A stretch of DNA of 64,000 nt from Cymbomonas tetramitiformis (Eukaryota; Chlorophyta; Pyramimonadophyceae; Pyramimonadales; Pyramimonadaceae), in contig LGRX02029362.1 of assembly GCA_001247695.2 (NCBI GenBank), positions 1 through 64,000 of the forward strand, written 5' to 3'. Positions 47,201 to 53,715 of the stretch are shown here, piece after piece (within the stretch, counting starts at the first letter, position 1; the number at the start of each line of letters is the position of its first letter). The notes under the pieces are model-generated. The model made no database searches, had not been told where the DNA came from, and saw nothing but the letters and a program-made list of their open reading frames with translations. Made by a program: the position numbers and the translations under genes.

Positions 47201-47341
47201 GAATGCGAGTAGTACTTACAGCCTTGAACAATTTGTCTGTATGCATTCTTGATAATCGCTGTGATTCTCAATGGTGACGGCCGCCGCAGCTTTGAACTGC
47301 ATTGCCCAGCAAAGGATGAAGAGTGCAGAAGGCACCTTCAT
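14135..47341 (-). CDS. Giant LRR receptor-like gene: signal peptide exon plus 14 single-LRR exons
   Basis: On the minus strand, exon 1 (47341-47220) encodes a signal peptide and ends in phase 2 with CT before GTAAGT. Fourteen small exons follow downstream, each starting with one G after a CAG or TAG acceptor and ending two bases into a Leu codon, so every join is phase 2. Twelve are exactly 72 bp and encode one 24-residue plant-type LRR with the core GTVPTQMGALTQL (GTVPTEIGAL in the more 3' copies). Exon 14004-type copy 34004-34076 has one extra base, and the last (14135-14200) is 66 bp. Introns of about 1.6 kb in the middle are nearly identical tandem copies. Single-LRR exons of 72 bp in phase 2 are known from plant LRR receptor kinases. 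The Pro-rich membrane exons at 13803-11627 could supply stalk, transmembrane helix and tail. Whether all exons join in one transcript is unproven; the locus could be several genes or partly decayed. Confidence 0.68.
14210..15475. other. Unassigned region within the LRR locus
   Basis: Plus-strand frames at 14747-15007, 14755-15087 and 15050-15292 have GC-rich, gene-like composition and two similar-looking stretches, FTVHCR and VVHCRPVEWSDS. They are short, mutually frameshifted and match nothing I recognise. They may be remnants of an inserted element. The flank near 14640-14740 resembles the sequence beside LRR exons 12-14. Confidence 0.3.
15301..15366. repeat. Short tandem duplication, about 33 bases
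   Basis: cgcctctctttccaccatct is repeated directly at about 15306 and 15338, followed by a partial third copy. Minor feature just before the 58-bp array. Confidence 0.7.
15476..15876. repeat. 58-bp minisatellite, 7 copies
   Basis: Units start at 15476, 15534, 15587, 15645, 15703, 15761 and 15819, each with gtgttcatagtgtctaacta. The second copy is 53 bases through a short deletion; later copies share a ggttcag variant, showing stepwise duplication. It lies in a presumed intron of the LRR locus. Confidence 0.95.
15877..17193. other. Unassigned coding-like stretch, plus strand
   Basis: Frames at 16073-16420 and 16344-16682 overlap in different registers. The second ends in a gene-like stretch, FKLQVRDALIRAHGDSASKC. 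Together they could be a frameshifted remnant of one mobile-element protein. I recognise no family and assign no function. Confidence 0.25.
17194..17780 (+). repeat. Duplicated segment, copy 1
   Basis: About 590 bases recur with small changes at 19080-19720. The shared reading frame contains DQYHFEQQKSKDESPQLELL and LAVLRNGTRELAVISNYADY. In this copy it is broken by a stop after DAVRC and an inserted stretch with inverted words (tcatcaag...tgtgacaagaaagtcacac). Confidence 0.8.
17829..18450. repeat. Intron-flank repeat around LRR exon 14
   Basis: The plus-strand sequence from cgctccacatgcatgtgctt through the LRR exon to the CT-rich ccctccctctgctgc tract recurs around LRR exon 12 (25200-25550) and, split by an insertion, around LRR exon 13 (19745-19841 plus 22660-22900). 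This is a second cassette family, older than the 1.59-kb array. Confidence 0.8.
18073..18144 (-). CDS. LRR exon 14 (72 bp)
   Basis: CAG acceptor, GTACGT donor, phase 2-2. VLRDNSLT then GTMPTEMEALTQL; ends LTY. Confidence 0.72.
18750..18998 (+). CDS. Hypothetical short ORF
   Basis: 82 codons, leucine/alanine-rich and probably helical (VDLLEAALAEITLSPPLLQK), starting with a good ATG after an AT-rich leader (attttaaagtataatttt). It ends just before the 70-bp repeat and duplicated segment copy 2. No family recognised; it may be the first exon or a remnant of a mobile-element gene. Confidence 0.25.
   Translation: MLSPSATSIFNADAQVDVDLLEAALAEITLSPPLLQKMLDVAKIALHNLSEIRRYETRPEVVPASLLKPWHATSLFFHDPEV
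19080..19720 (+). repeat. Duplicated segment, copy 2, with 70-bp triplication
   Basis: Second copy of the 17194-17780 sequence. Its first part is expanded: cttcgaacagcagaagtcta starts at 19101, 19171 and 19241, giving three 70-base units. As 70 is not a multiple of three the frame shifts at each unit. The last frame (19284-19652) reads LAVLRNGTRELAVISNYADY and on to CRFVCSRIKSVLDQ and stop, without a known domain. Confidence 0.85.
19842..22659 (+). mobile_element. 2.8-kb retroelement fragment inserted in an LRR-locus repeat
   Basis: The intron-flank repeat is continuous elsewhere (25200-25420: ...agcggagcgttgcattcccactc...), but here it stops at 19841 (gcggagcgttgc) and resumes at 22660 (ttcccactcag). 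The intervening 2818 bases carry a gag-like gene and its leader. No clear target-site duplication or terminal repeat is visible, so the fragment may be truncated at both ends. Confidence 0.8.
20739..22620 (+). pseudogene. Gag-like retroelement protein, frameshifted
   Basis: Two overlapping frames make one protein. The first (20739 to about 21715) begins with a helical part, then Gly/Ala/Pro-rich repeats (GGGPGGGVPAGAAGA occurs twice), then a helical region with LDALGDRLATLEAQ. The frame then moves by one, near 21715, and continues to about 22620 with YKLGWGEFQSFLKS, FSEFYEHLVRQVQR and a Gly/Arg-rich run (GRGGGRGGRGGRGG) ending in a Cys/His stretch. Basic RGG and Cys/His tails are typical of nucleic-acid-binding gag proteins. 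The layout resembles the first ORF of DIRS-like retroelements in algae, and an RT/RNase H remnant of that kind lies at 26.7-28.4 kb, but I cannot show that they were one element. Confidence 0.6.
22773..22844 (-). CDS. LRR exon 13 (72 bp)
   Basis: CAG acceptor, GTAAGC donor, phase 2-2. YLSFNSLT then GTVPTEIGALIFL; ends LQS. Its 5'-ward plus-strand flank is interrupted by the 2.8-kb gag-like insertion ending at 22659. Confidence 0.72.
23041..23466. repeat. Two direct tandem copies of 214 bp
   Basis: Copies begin at 23041 and 23255 (gcgagc.gggcggttgcagag) and end in cacacacaac, differing at few positions. They lie in the intron 5' of LRR exon 13. Confidence 0.9.
23470..25190. other. AT-rich intronic stretch, no gene recognised
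   Basis: About 1.7 kb between LRR exons 12 and 13 with only short frames on both strands, no LRR exon and no repeat obvious by eye. It is AT-richer than the cassette introns and could be an inserted, decayed element. Confidence 0.4.
25415..25486 (-). CDS. LRR exon 12 (72 bp)
   Basis: CAG acceptor, GTAAGC donor, phase 2-2. HLSGNKLT then GTVPTEIGALTDL; ends NEM/L because the last two bases are AT. Intron flanks match those of exons 13 and 14, a second, older unit family. Confidence 0.72.
25940..26710 (+). pseudogene. LINE C-terminal fragment (zinc knuckle plus endonuclease-like)
   Basis: Two overlapping frames show the C-terminal end of a non-LTR retrotransposon protein: ECPDCGGEWDSTGTHLLACR (a C..C...H...C knuckle), then YSPNHCQDVTVLDAKG and HVVIDVATGR, which correspond to the D...DV core of the restriction-like endonuclease. 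It belongs to a family different from the LINE at 43075-45965. Frame changes and lack of RT show it is dead. It abuts the RT/RNase H remnant that follows. Confidence 0.65.
26711..28440 (+). pseudogene. DIRS-like reverse transcriptase and RNase H, decayed
   Basis: Successive frames carry RLVADFRWLNQWC (RT motif), CFSFDMQDGFHALEI (catalytic Asp), PFGWSG, PYMDN (YMDD-box equivalent with the last Asp replaced), and KKGHRDPVWIVENLGLEVDL (thumb). The RNase H part follows: IHLELEAVYKTMQAFLQGL, VVLLNCDNQAVMAVL and RNPVLIRRMRRL. The tail NRFASKISGQLPRYYA and NPPWALLDEVAQKL is of the type seen after RNase H in DIRS/PAT elements. At least four frame changes and in-frame stops are present. It lies in the intron between LRR exons 11 and 12. 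Confidence 0.75.
28476..28547 (-). CDS. LRR exon 11 (72 bp)
   Basis: Acceptor is TAG rather than CAG; donor GTAAGT; phase 2-2. Variable part YLSSNSLT, then GTVPTQMGTATRL; ends LFY. It is the last unit of the 1.6-kb array and adjoins the decayed RT/RNase H element on its 3' side. Confidence 0.72.
29593..29664 (-). CDS. LRR exon 10 (72 bp)
   Basis: Canonical splice sites, phase 2-2. Same peptide as LRR exon 9 (DLEDLLLT, ends LTT). Confidence 0.75.
31191..31262 (-). CDS. LRR exon 9 (72 bp)
   Basis: Canonical splice sites, phase 2-2. Variable part DLEDLLLT before GTVPTQMGALTQL; ends LTT. Identical to LRR exon 10, and the two units look like the most recent duplication in the array. Confidence 0.75.
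32777..32848 (-). CDS. LRR exon 8 (72 bp)
   Basis: Canonical splice sites, phase 2-2. Variable part YLHDNSLT before GTVPTQMGALAQL; ends LYH. Confidence 0.75.
34004..34076 (-). pseudogene. LRR exon 7, 73 bp, frame-breaking
   Basis: Same position and splice signals as its neighbours, but 73 bases long: the variable part has one extra base before the ggcacggtgcc core, so inclusion would shift the frame. It also lacks the usual AACAGCCTG Asn-Ser-Leu codons. It may be skipped, use another acceptor, or be a dead cassette. Confidence 0.65.
34934..35868. mobile_element. 935-bp foldback element with long inverted repeats, TA target site
   Basis: The two halves are inverted copies of each other for roughly 430-450 bases (for example ggccattcgagagcaaaaaa near 35072 and its complement near 35725), meeting near 35430-35470. 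Outer ends read CTTGCTTCAAATCACT and AGTGATTTGGAGGAAG, with TA on each side (34932-34933, 35869-35870). Removal restores the unit sequence ...gcagcaatatt.catatgagctaaagc. A TA duplication fits Tc1/mariner-like mobilisation, but no transposase is present. It is non-autonomous. Confidence 0.88.
36537..36608 (-). CDS. LRR exon 6 (72 bp)
   Basis: Canonical splice sites, phase 2-2. Variable part RLDSNSLT before GTVPTQMGALTQL; ends LTY. The following intron carries the 935-bp foldback element. Confidence 0.76.
38128..38199 (-). CDS. LRR exon 5 (72 bp)
   Basis: Canonical splice sites, phase 2-2. Variable part RLDYNSLT before GTVPTQMGALTQL; ends LVN. Confidence 0.76.
39706..39777 (-). CDS. LRR exon 4 (72 bp)
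   Basis: Canonical splice sites, phase 2-2. Variable part NFAENSLT before GTVPTQMGALTQL; ends LTY. Confidence 0.76.
41309..41380 (-). CDS. LRR exon 3 (72 bp)
   Basis: CAG acceptor, GTAAGT donor, phase 2-2. Variable part reads YIQDMRIT before GTVPTQMGALTQL, and the exon ends LIF. The LxxN Asn is Met here. It is very different from the next unit although the surrounding intron sequence is almost identical. Confidence 0.75.
42905..42976 (-). CDS. LRR exon 2 (72 bp)
   Basis: CAG acceptor, GTAAGT donor, phase 2-2. Encodes L-YIFDDSLM-GTVPTQLG with variable residues YIFDD; the conserved Asn of LxxN is Asp. It is the first LRR after the signal peptide exon; the intron between them holds the LINE insertion. 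Confidence 0.75.
43059..43074. repeat. Target-site duplication, 5' copy
   Basis: cccaccccaccccgca, repeated exactly at 45966-45981 on the other side of the LINE. It is present once in comparable units, with small variation. Confidence 0.85.
43075..45965 (+). mobile_element. LINE-type retrotransposon, 5'-truncated, with 16-bp target-site duplication
   Basis: A 2891-base insertion in the intron between LRR exons 1 and 2, opposite in orientation to the LRR gene. It is bounded by identical 16-base duplications. The 5' end is two bases before the first in-frame ATG of the RT frame, so the N-terminal part of the element was lost at integration, as is usual for target-primed insertion. The 3' tail is AT-rich (ccatttaatgaaata) without a long poly-A. 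The single open frame is intact, suggesting a young insertion. Confidence 0.9.
43077..45635 (+). CDS. LINE reverse transcriptase with C-terminal restriction-like endonuclease
   Basis: 852 codons without a stop. The first 120 residues resemble the linker before the RT in algal and protist LINEs (AIRRLDPGVLAPLTPETIEA). RT motifs: LVALLKPGGGVRPIACGE (123-140), LDCKNAFNTVHR with Asp 208, GTQQGDPLGPFF (263-274), YLDD (298-301) and GLELNVGKS (326-334). The C-terminus has a CRCGG...HYLAC zinc knuckle (about 657-675), then RPDITVL and HLIIDVVVGF (about 718-738) and EERRKVALYG (about 765), matching the PD..D..K core of restriction-like endonucleases found in R2-like and related non-LTR elements. The protein copies its RNA into DNA at a nicked target. 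The N-terminal DNA-binding part is missing, so the copy is probably not self-sufficient. Flanking TSDs fix the borders. Confidence 0.9.
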   Translation: MSDVISLVKEGQLGKAIRRLDPGVLAPLTPETIEALRVLHPVGDGLPASVQAAPLVLEETAVEAECRRMPVASGPRCSQLRFEHLDAVFGAGDGVPAIQHACEQIVSNRIPAEVQPWIMGARLVALLKPGGGVRPIACGEVLRRLAGNVVCRQMKTRFAAHFGAPPEAGAASSAAQVGVGVHGGAEVCVHSVQALLGAFPTWCALQLDCKNAFNTVHRRAIHRAVYEDFPELLGLTESCFRHEPWLGWRGADGQFEWIRSAEGTQQGDPLGPFFMAAPLQPVLRELLRAHPEVYIIAYLDDIHILGEPERVREAYDVAVPLLADIGLELNVGKSAVFSPSGACEAFQDVVDAGGEPMPGAVVPLQGIRVLGIPVGSETWVADQCLVMASTAGAILPKLARLNDPQVQLLLLRYCAHPRFMHLVRGVQPHLLMRGGLEHDTSIQRCLQEVAGSPYPLGEEAVALSQLPTRWGGLGLTSAQRLAPAGWLGSWAHVWKRIVVMFPAVRGLLPHLGAPEGTDAGGHPLVASLVSAMGAVRGARETVLAARARGHVLPEALKVPEEAPRWESFGDTRPASQKELTICQHGSDWLRLFDAANSSVRARLLSLSRDGATWHLNALPMEGGFRLKPIASVVSLCLQLGVTLPLIREVSAVGTGRCRCGGVVDEFGYHYLACNRMGMFTYRHDAVQDVLVEMLRKVFDPASVKKTHAYHHSYSPRWRPDITVLNYDGRGRHLIIDVVVGFPCAPSHVGGASQTPLHTAAVEERRKVALYGDITPHRLVPFAVEAFGGLGEQAKKFLEECAGGRQDRLGPELISATWSTPIFKSYWGQKIMVALHGAQAFGLHSRALADFPQ
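45966..45981. repeat. Target-site duplication, 3' copy
   Basis: cccaccccaccccgca, identical to 43059-43074. After it the LRR-unit intron sequence continues (ccccgcaccgcgctg). Confidence 0.85.
47220..47341 (-). CDS. Exon 1 of the LRR gene: signal peptide
   Basis: ATG at 47341 opens MKVPSALFILCWAMQFKAAA, a typical signal peptide with a hydrophobic core and small residues at the likely cleavage site. It is followed by VTIENHSDYQECIQTNCSR, whose two cysteines suggest an N-terminal cap. The exon ends CT before the strong donor GTAAGT (phase 2), which fits the leading G of every LRR exon downstream and rebuilds a Leu codon. An in-frame ATG pair further upstream, at 47425, lies only a few bases from the TATA-like run and would bury the signal peptide. 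Confidence 0.72.
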
Positions 47342-47432
47342 CCGCTGCACGGACCAGCCTGTCAAAGCACACAAATAGCGGAGTAACTTTGTGAAAGGAT
47401 TGCCTCGGACTTTGTCAGGCATCATCTGTAAG

Positions 47433-47440
47433 TATATATA
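47433..47440 (-). promoter_or_regulatory. Putative TATA box of the LRR gene
   Basis: TATATATA lies about 92 bases before the ATG at 47341 on the minus strand. The sequence just after it (tacttacag) could instead be a splice acceptor of an upstream exon, so this call is tentative. Confidence 0.45.
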
Positions 47441-47441
47441 C

Positions 47442-48165
47442 GCATATTGAAGAGAGAGTGCGCTTATCCTTGGACCTCCTTTGGCACACCATGCATAGCC
47501 TCAGAAGACCGGCTACACTATGCACCAACGCCAGGGATCAAATAAAGGATTCAGTACGAAGGCTGGGCATTGGTTTGGTCGATTATTCCATGATCGGAAT
47601 AAGTAGAATAATCAGTATCAATCCGGTTTAGAACATGCGCAGAAACAATCAAATCAGTTTGGGGTTTCAAAGCACACAATCGAATTAGTTTGGGAGATCA
47701 AACCCTACAATAATCGAATTGGGTTGACAACCCAAATAAAGCCCTCAATCGATCCAAGTTGCGAAACTTCAAAACTGATCTTCGTGATCGATTATTGAGT
47801 GCTTTTGAATTGACATGACCCGACTTTCACCATACTTAAGGAGGTAAAATGCGCTTGCTGCGGACGCTTTTAACCGAATCAGTTTGTGTCTTCAAAACCC
47901 ACCATCGAATTGGTGTCTTTCCTCAAAATCCACAATCAAATCAATTTTGGGATAGAAAGCCCTCAATCGAATTGATTGAGCAGTTGAAAGCCCGTAATTG
48001 AATCAGTTCAGCGATGCAACACCTTCAATCGAACCGGTTTCGGATTTTCCATAAGTACTTTGTAATTGATTGCGATTTTAACACCGATAGCCAGCCTTAC
48101 TTAGCACAGCCGGAATCTCCGGAGTCAATAGTCAAGAATAATGAGACCCCCTACACCTTTATACT
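47442..48165. other. Region upstream of the LRR gene; AATCGA-rich irregular repeats
   Basis: From about 47580 to 48050 the words aatcgaat, cagtttggg and ccctcaatcga recur at irregular spacing, suggesting an old, degenerate tandem repeat. No gene is visible. The promoter of the minus-strand LRR gene must lie at the left edge. Confidence 0.5.
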
Positions 48166-48167
48166 GA

Positions 48168-48445
48168 GTCACCTAAGCCCCTCCGCATCTGCACCGCCGG
48201 CGCGCTGTTGCTTTGTCCCTGGACCCGGTTCACCCTTGCACCCCGAACTGCATGAGCTTTCTCTCCACCACCAAGCCTACGCACTGGACCACCCCTTTGC
48301 TCCCTGAGCCCCACCGGGTCACCTAAGCCCTTCGGCAGTTGTGCTACCGATGCACTGTTGTTGTGTCTCTTAAGCTGGCTCACCTCTACCCCTCGAACCA
48401 CTCGCGCCATCTCATCACCACCAAGCCCACACTCTGGACCACCCA
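48168..48445. repeat. Two diverged tandem copies, period 150 bp
   Basis: gtcacctaagccc starts at 48168 and 48318 and the copies stay alignable to caccaccaagcc.ac.c.ctggaccaccc. A further partial copy of the last words lies near 52290-52330. No coding function is evident. Confidence 0.75.
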
Positions 48446-48980
48446 ACCACCCTCTACCCGCCTGAGAGCTTCGTCTCACCACGCTCACCTACCCACGACA
48501 CAGCCGAAATCCCCAAGCCCTGTCTCAAGGGGTTGGGAATGATAGACCAGATTGCCCTCATCCGAACCTGCTCCTGCCACCCTCTACCCCCAGCGCCACG
48601 ACTCTGTGTGACTAAAACCCTTGCACTGAATGCCTTGCAAGGAAGCTGCAAACTTGAGCAATGTGCTCCACACTTGCGCTGTAATTGTCATGTTGCGATG
48701 TTCCTACTGGGGGCCGTATCGATCCCCACATTTCCCTGTGTGTTCCAAGCCCTCCCGATGGCAAATAGTTTACCCAGCAGTCGTTGCCTTCCCGACAGCT
48801 GCTCATCACTCTTAACTCCGGCACGGCCAGCAACCTCTTCTTGTGGCCGGCAACCTCGTCTTGTGGCCAGGGAACGAAGTTGATTGTGTGTGCTTCTCCT
48901 TAGACTGATGCATTTGGCGACTCCAAAGAACAACTGTATTGTTCTTGGCGACACCAAGGGTGGAAATCGATTTGTAATTT
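48446..48980. other. No gene recognised
   Basis: CT-rich sequence with short frames on both strands. Near 48825-48885 two ttgtggcc.g.aac words are directly repeated. Confidence 0.45.
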
Positions 48981-49189
48981 TGTTCAAATTGGAGTGCAAC
49001 AGAATTTTTGTGGTTTCAGAATTTCGGAATCCGTGACTCCTGCTGCAGCCGAGCTGATGACAATGACAAATGTAGGACCGTGACAATAGCAAGAACAGCA
49101 AGGTTACGAGTAGCCACGAACCGACATGCATGTTCAGCTCTGTTCTTTTTGCTCTTGCAAACAGGAACTTCACGGGTACCTAGTATCCT

Positions 49190-50600
49190 GTGAAGCACAC
49201 TGCAATCGGATTTGTAGATTTTCCTTCACTTGTTTCGTTTGTAAACAGTAGAGTAGGTTGTGATTTAACCACTAGGCTGTACGACACCGGTCGGGACTCT
49301 TACAGTAGATTTAGTTTTATCCTGTGCTCTCAACGATGCCGGGTGGCGACTTTTAACTCAAAGAATTTCCCACCCCTCCCACGGAAGTCCGATCCAGACG
49401 GCAAGGATGTTCCTTACCCTGATCTGCCGTCGTCTCAAGAAGACTTGTTGAGGACGATTTTTAATCTGCAACAGCAACAAGCAGAGGAGCAGCGTTTGCT
49501 ACGTGAGCAACTGCTACGACAGGCGCAAATCAATGAGTCACCAGAGGCTCACATCGCAGCTGCGGCTGCAAAATCGGGAACAGCGGATCCCGGCGAAAAC
49601 AGTGGAGCAGCTGTTGGAGCGCCGGAGGAACCTGGCTTACGTTCCAGAAGCCGAGGTAAATCCTTTTCCTCGTAGACCTGCGACACTGACTACGAGGATG
49701 CCTCAACTGTACGATCTATACGGGAACAAGAGTACGACGCACTGGCGAAGAAGTCAAACTCTTCAATGAAGTACGAGAGTTTGCTCCTAGGACCGGCGAT
49801 ATAGTACCTGCATGATGTTGTTGTTTTTGGCAATGATTCTTTGGACAGCGCAGAGGCTGGTGGTGAGACGCTGGCGAGCTTGCACCAGCATTTTCACGAG
49901 TTCAGGGTGTGTATTCAATGCTGTGCAACCGCTGGACAATGCTAGAGCTTCGTGCTCCGGGAGCTGGACCCTTCCTCCACACCGCGGAGGCGCGGAAGCT
50001 TTACGTGCAAAGCTTCAGTCTGTGGAGGATCGTGTGTACCAGGCATCAGAAGATGTGGTTGCGGATGAAGTGTTGCAACAGTGGGTGAACGACTTCGACA
50101 CATCGTGTGGGAAGGCGATGCTGAGCACGAGTGCGAAGCAAGCCGTAAATGCTGAAACACATAATGGTCGCTGGAAACACCGTGATGACACAAGTGGGAT
50201 GAGGAGAAGCCATCTGGTGGTAAGGGCGGTAAGAATGGCCGGAGCGGTAAGCCCGCGGCCGATGATTGATGTGCTTGGGACAACTCCGACCAACGCAACT
50301 GCCCTCTCCAGCCGTTGGTCGGAGCAACCTCGCCGTTCAGCAAAGACTTTGGCGACACCTTAAGGTGACTGTGGGAACTATACTTGAAGTCTTTTGGGTG
50401 GATGATGACAATACCCAGGGATTGTGAAGGGCTTCAACGAAGACGGTGCAGCGCGTGTGGTGTACGACGACGGAGTCTCTGAACTTGTCGGAGGAGAAGT
50501 TTAACATTTTGTGCAGCGTGGGTGTGTCCGAGCAGAACGCCGAGGCAGGGGAAGTGTTGAGCGAGAACACGGATTGAGGAGGCAACTACCAGGAGAACAA
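49190..50600 (+). pseudogene. Gag-like region of the YR element
   Basis: The first frame (49190-49675) has a coiled-coil Gln/Glu-rich stretch (NLQQQQAEEQRLLREQLLRQ) and an Ala-rich part. The following frames up to about 50600 are broken. This position and composition suit a gag-type ORF 1. Function is inferred from context only. Confidence 0.4.
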
Positions 50601-50783
50601 GCGCGGCGGTGGCACACAGAACTTCTTCATTCGTTCACTCTGTGGACGGTGGAGAAATGAGCTGGGTCAGTCATACTTTACTGACCTGGCGATTCTGATG
50701 CAGCGACGGTCGCTGCTGGACTCAACGCTGAGTAACTACGCTCCAAAGGCGGAGAAGTTTGTACAGCTCTGTGAGCGCCAACA

Positions 50784-51680
50784 TTGGCAGTGGTTGCCGG
50801 CATCAGCAGCGACTGCATTGCTGTAAATGGCCTCTCTTCTCAAGACCGGCAACATCAAGTCGACCTCGTTGCAGCCGCACCTCTCGGCGATCAACAACTA
50901 CCACGAGGATTTGGGCCTAACTGGACCGGCAAAAGGTTGTGCTGTGACCCGAGCCGTGAAGGGATCAAGGGAAAGGCTAGGATCCAAGCAGAGGCAGCGG
51001 TGCACGAGGAGAACAGCGTGACGCAGAGGGCTTGGCTTCCAGCCAGGCATGTGCGACGTGTTCACGTGGCGGCTTTGAAGTTGTTGCCGAGGTCTTCAGC
51101 ACCTTCTTTTACTTCGTGTTTCCGCCTACGTGGTCATTGCCTTTGTTACTTTTGGCAGACCACACGGGACATCCTTGTCCCGTGTGCACGTGCAGCACGA
51201 CGGCGATGCACTTTCTGTGGTTCTGCTTCGGGAGAAAGGCCGCCGACATCACCTAGTGAAGAGGCGCCTGTGCATTCCCTGGAGTGGGGTACCACTGTTG
51301 AGAGTACTAGTCTCACACTGGGAAGCACACCGTGATGCAGCGTGGAGCAGAACTTCGAGGACTCAGCCGGATGGTTACTGGCTGCTACCGGAGGACCCGA
51401 AGAACTACAAGGCTTCAGTTGCTAATGACTGGATTGGTTTGGCTCTCAGTGAGCTGGATTGTAGACCTCCGGAAGGTCATTTTTCTTCACACAGTACCCG
51501 GACGGGTGCAACTACTTGCGCTGAAGCTGTGGGCGTGACGATGGAGAAGGAGTGCTTTTTCGGAGGCTGATCACAGCAGTCTTCAGCAGTGCAGCACTAC
51601 ATCAATCCGACAGCTGTGAGGGACATGGACATGGACTACTACTTTCTTTGCTTGGTTGACGTGTTCACAGTAACAGATTT
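50784..51680 (+). pseudogene. Tyrosine recombinase (DIRS/PAT-type), frameshifted
   Basis: Overlapping frames give LSRVHVQHDGDALSVVLLRE (strand region after the first catalytic Arg), GYWLLPED, then GHFSSHSTRTGATTCAEAVG, equivalent to the family's TSHSLRkGAAT box with catalytic His and Arg, and QHYINPTAV, where active enzymes have the YIDPT box near the nucleophile. Frame changes near 51150 and 51570 split it, so it is inactive. Such recombinases insert circular cDNA of DIRS-order retroelements. Confidence 0.65.
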
Positions 51681-51904
51681 TCAGCAGATCTTGCATGCCA
51701 CACTTATGGCAAATGAGGATCCGAGCAAAAGAAAAATGTTCAAATTGGAGTACAGCAGATTTTTTGTGGTTTCAGAATTTCGAAATCCGTGACTCCTGCT
51801 GCAACCGAGCTGATGAAATGGACACATATGGAACGTAGGTCCGTGACATAGAACAGCAAGGTTACAAGTAGCCACGAACCAACACGCCATGTTCAGCTCT
51901 GCGC

Positions 51905-52065
51905 CTCGTCCTATGTGGATTCTTTGCGGAGAGGGCGTCTCGGGAGCCGCTGCAGACGGCTGGTGTGGAGGAGCGGCGGAAGGTTGCCTTGTATGGTAAC
52001 GTCTCTCCGCATAGGCTGGTGCCTTTTGTGGTGGAGGCATTCGGGTGGTAGGGTGTGCATGCTGG
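51905..52065 (+). pseudogene. LINE endonuclease fragment
   Basis: Reads PLQTAGVEERRKVALYG and then PHRLVPFVVEAFGW, closely matching the C-terminal part of the LINE at 43075-45965 (PLHTAAVEERRKVALYG, PHRLVPFAVEAFGG). It adjoins the right direct repeat of the YR element, so one inserted next to the other. Confidence 0.8.
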
Positions 52066-53715
52066 AGGATTTTCCGCAGTATATCGCTTATTAGCGAAGA
52101 ATGGATGGGAATGATCGAAGAGCTCGATGTGCGTGATTTGCTTTGCAGTTAGTGACTTTTGCTTTGAGATATGGTGAGGGTTAGGCTCTGGTGTTTGGGC
52201 ATTTTAGTTAGGGTCTTGTCTTCTTTGGACTCTTGTTGTTCCTTTGCCCAATAGACTCCTTGGACTAACTGCAAATAGCACTTTAATTCAATTCCTCCAC
52301 CAAGCAAGCCCATACTCCAGACCATGCACCCCCCTGCCCTCTCCCCAAAGTGTGTGTGCATGTGTGTGCATGGCTGCGAACAGATTTTGTGCAGCAATAT
52401 ATAATTTTCTCACAGTTGAATAGATACTCGTGGCACACAGGATGGCAATAAATTTGTGAAGTTTTCATGATGGTTTCAAGTTGATGAGCAAGTTGCACAT
52501 TGGATCCGTAGTAGCAATGAAGTTTCAGCTCAACTTTCATGTCATCGGCCAGAGGAAGTTTTTGTATGATCGTTTACATGCGTTGTGGAATGAAGCTGAA
52601 GGAACTTACCTCTAGGGTGTGTCTTTCTCCTTGTGAGATTGTTGCATATGTTGTTCATTGCAGCGGGAGCTCTCATCACCTGCTGAGGAGCAATCACAAA
52701 ATCCTCAAAACTCAGTTGAGTTATATAATAACTTCAGAAAGCTATAACACACTTATCTAGAGCTGCAGACCAACCTAACATCCAGACAGCGCCCGTATGG
52801 GAGCTGAGAGTATTGAGAGCGCACAATGCTAACCGTGAGAACACTGACCAGCAAGTGGGGATGCACATACATGTCTTCGCAGTTAACATTCGAATGTAAC
52901 ATAAAATATGGGCTCTGGCTGCCCCTAAACCTCTATAGCATATGTCAGCAGCCAATGCAACAAGTAGTGTGCATGGCTGGTATGAACACACAAGGGCAGG
53001 CATGTGCGTGGTCATCGATGAGCGGTGTGCAATCCTAAAAGCTCCTTGCTCAACTGTTGTATGCCCCAGTGGTACTACTGCCCATGGCTTTGGTACTGCT
53101 ATCTACCCATGGCAGCGGGATAGATCTGAGAATCCCTCGCAGAGCTCTCACAGAGCACCACCGAGCAAACCACCGTTCCCACGTGTTGCCACTCCCTCTC
53201 CTGCGTGCTATCACCCCCTAGTTGCACCAACCCACCCGCTCCTCCAGAGGCACCTCCCAACACTCCCATTCGTCTGCTAGCCTCCCCTGCACCCTCACCA
53301 TTAGCCCCACGCCCCGCCCCCACCGACGCAGATCCCTCCTAATCCAGCAACCTCCAACCCACGAGCAAGTCTCTCTCCGCATTGCTCCAACATTGCAATC
53401 AACCTTCGCCACCGTGACCTCACTTCTACCAGCCTGCATGATCAAGTGACCATTGAGCTCTGCCGGATCTCTTGGTTCCCTTTTCAAAAAATAACTTGTC
53501 TTTACCGGCGGGTTCCCATCAAAATATGCACTCAAAGTACGTATGTACTCGATCACCACTACTGCCCCCTCCTCCAGCGCCCCCTTTCCCACCCGGCCCC
53601 CGACCCAAGCACGCTCGCCCGGCCAGAACAACTCAGCCCGAGTGCCCACTTGCTTGAAGCACCCCCATCCCCGGGTCTGCGGATCCCACAGGAGGCGCCT
53701 AGCTAGGTAAGCATC
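52066..53715. other. Repeat-derived or intergenic, no gene recognised
   Basis: Includes a short CA/TG-rich tract near 52340-52375 and CT-rich sequence at 53130-53700. A 179-codon minus-strand frame (53218-53757) overlaps the LINE fragment and has no motif. Confidence 0.45.

Larger units (their letters stand above)
48981..51901 (+). mobile_element. Tyrosine-recombinase retroelement remnant between direct repeats
   Basis: About 165 bases at 48981-49142 are repeated in the same orientation at 51737-51901 (tgttcaaattggagt through catgttcagctctg), with about 15% visible differences. Between them lie a gag-like stretch and a decayed tyrosine recombinase, but no RT. PAT and Ngaro types of DIRS-order elements carry split direct repeats, which this layout recalls. 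Internal deletion of RT/RNase H would make it non-autonomous. Confidence 0.65.
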
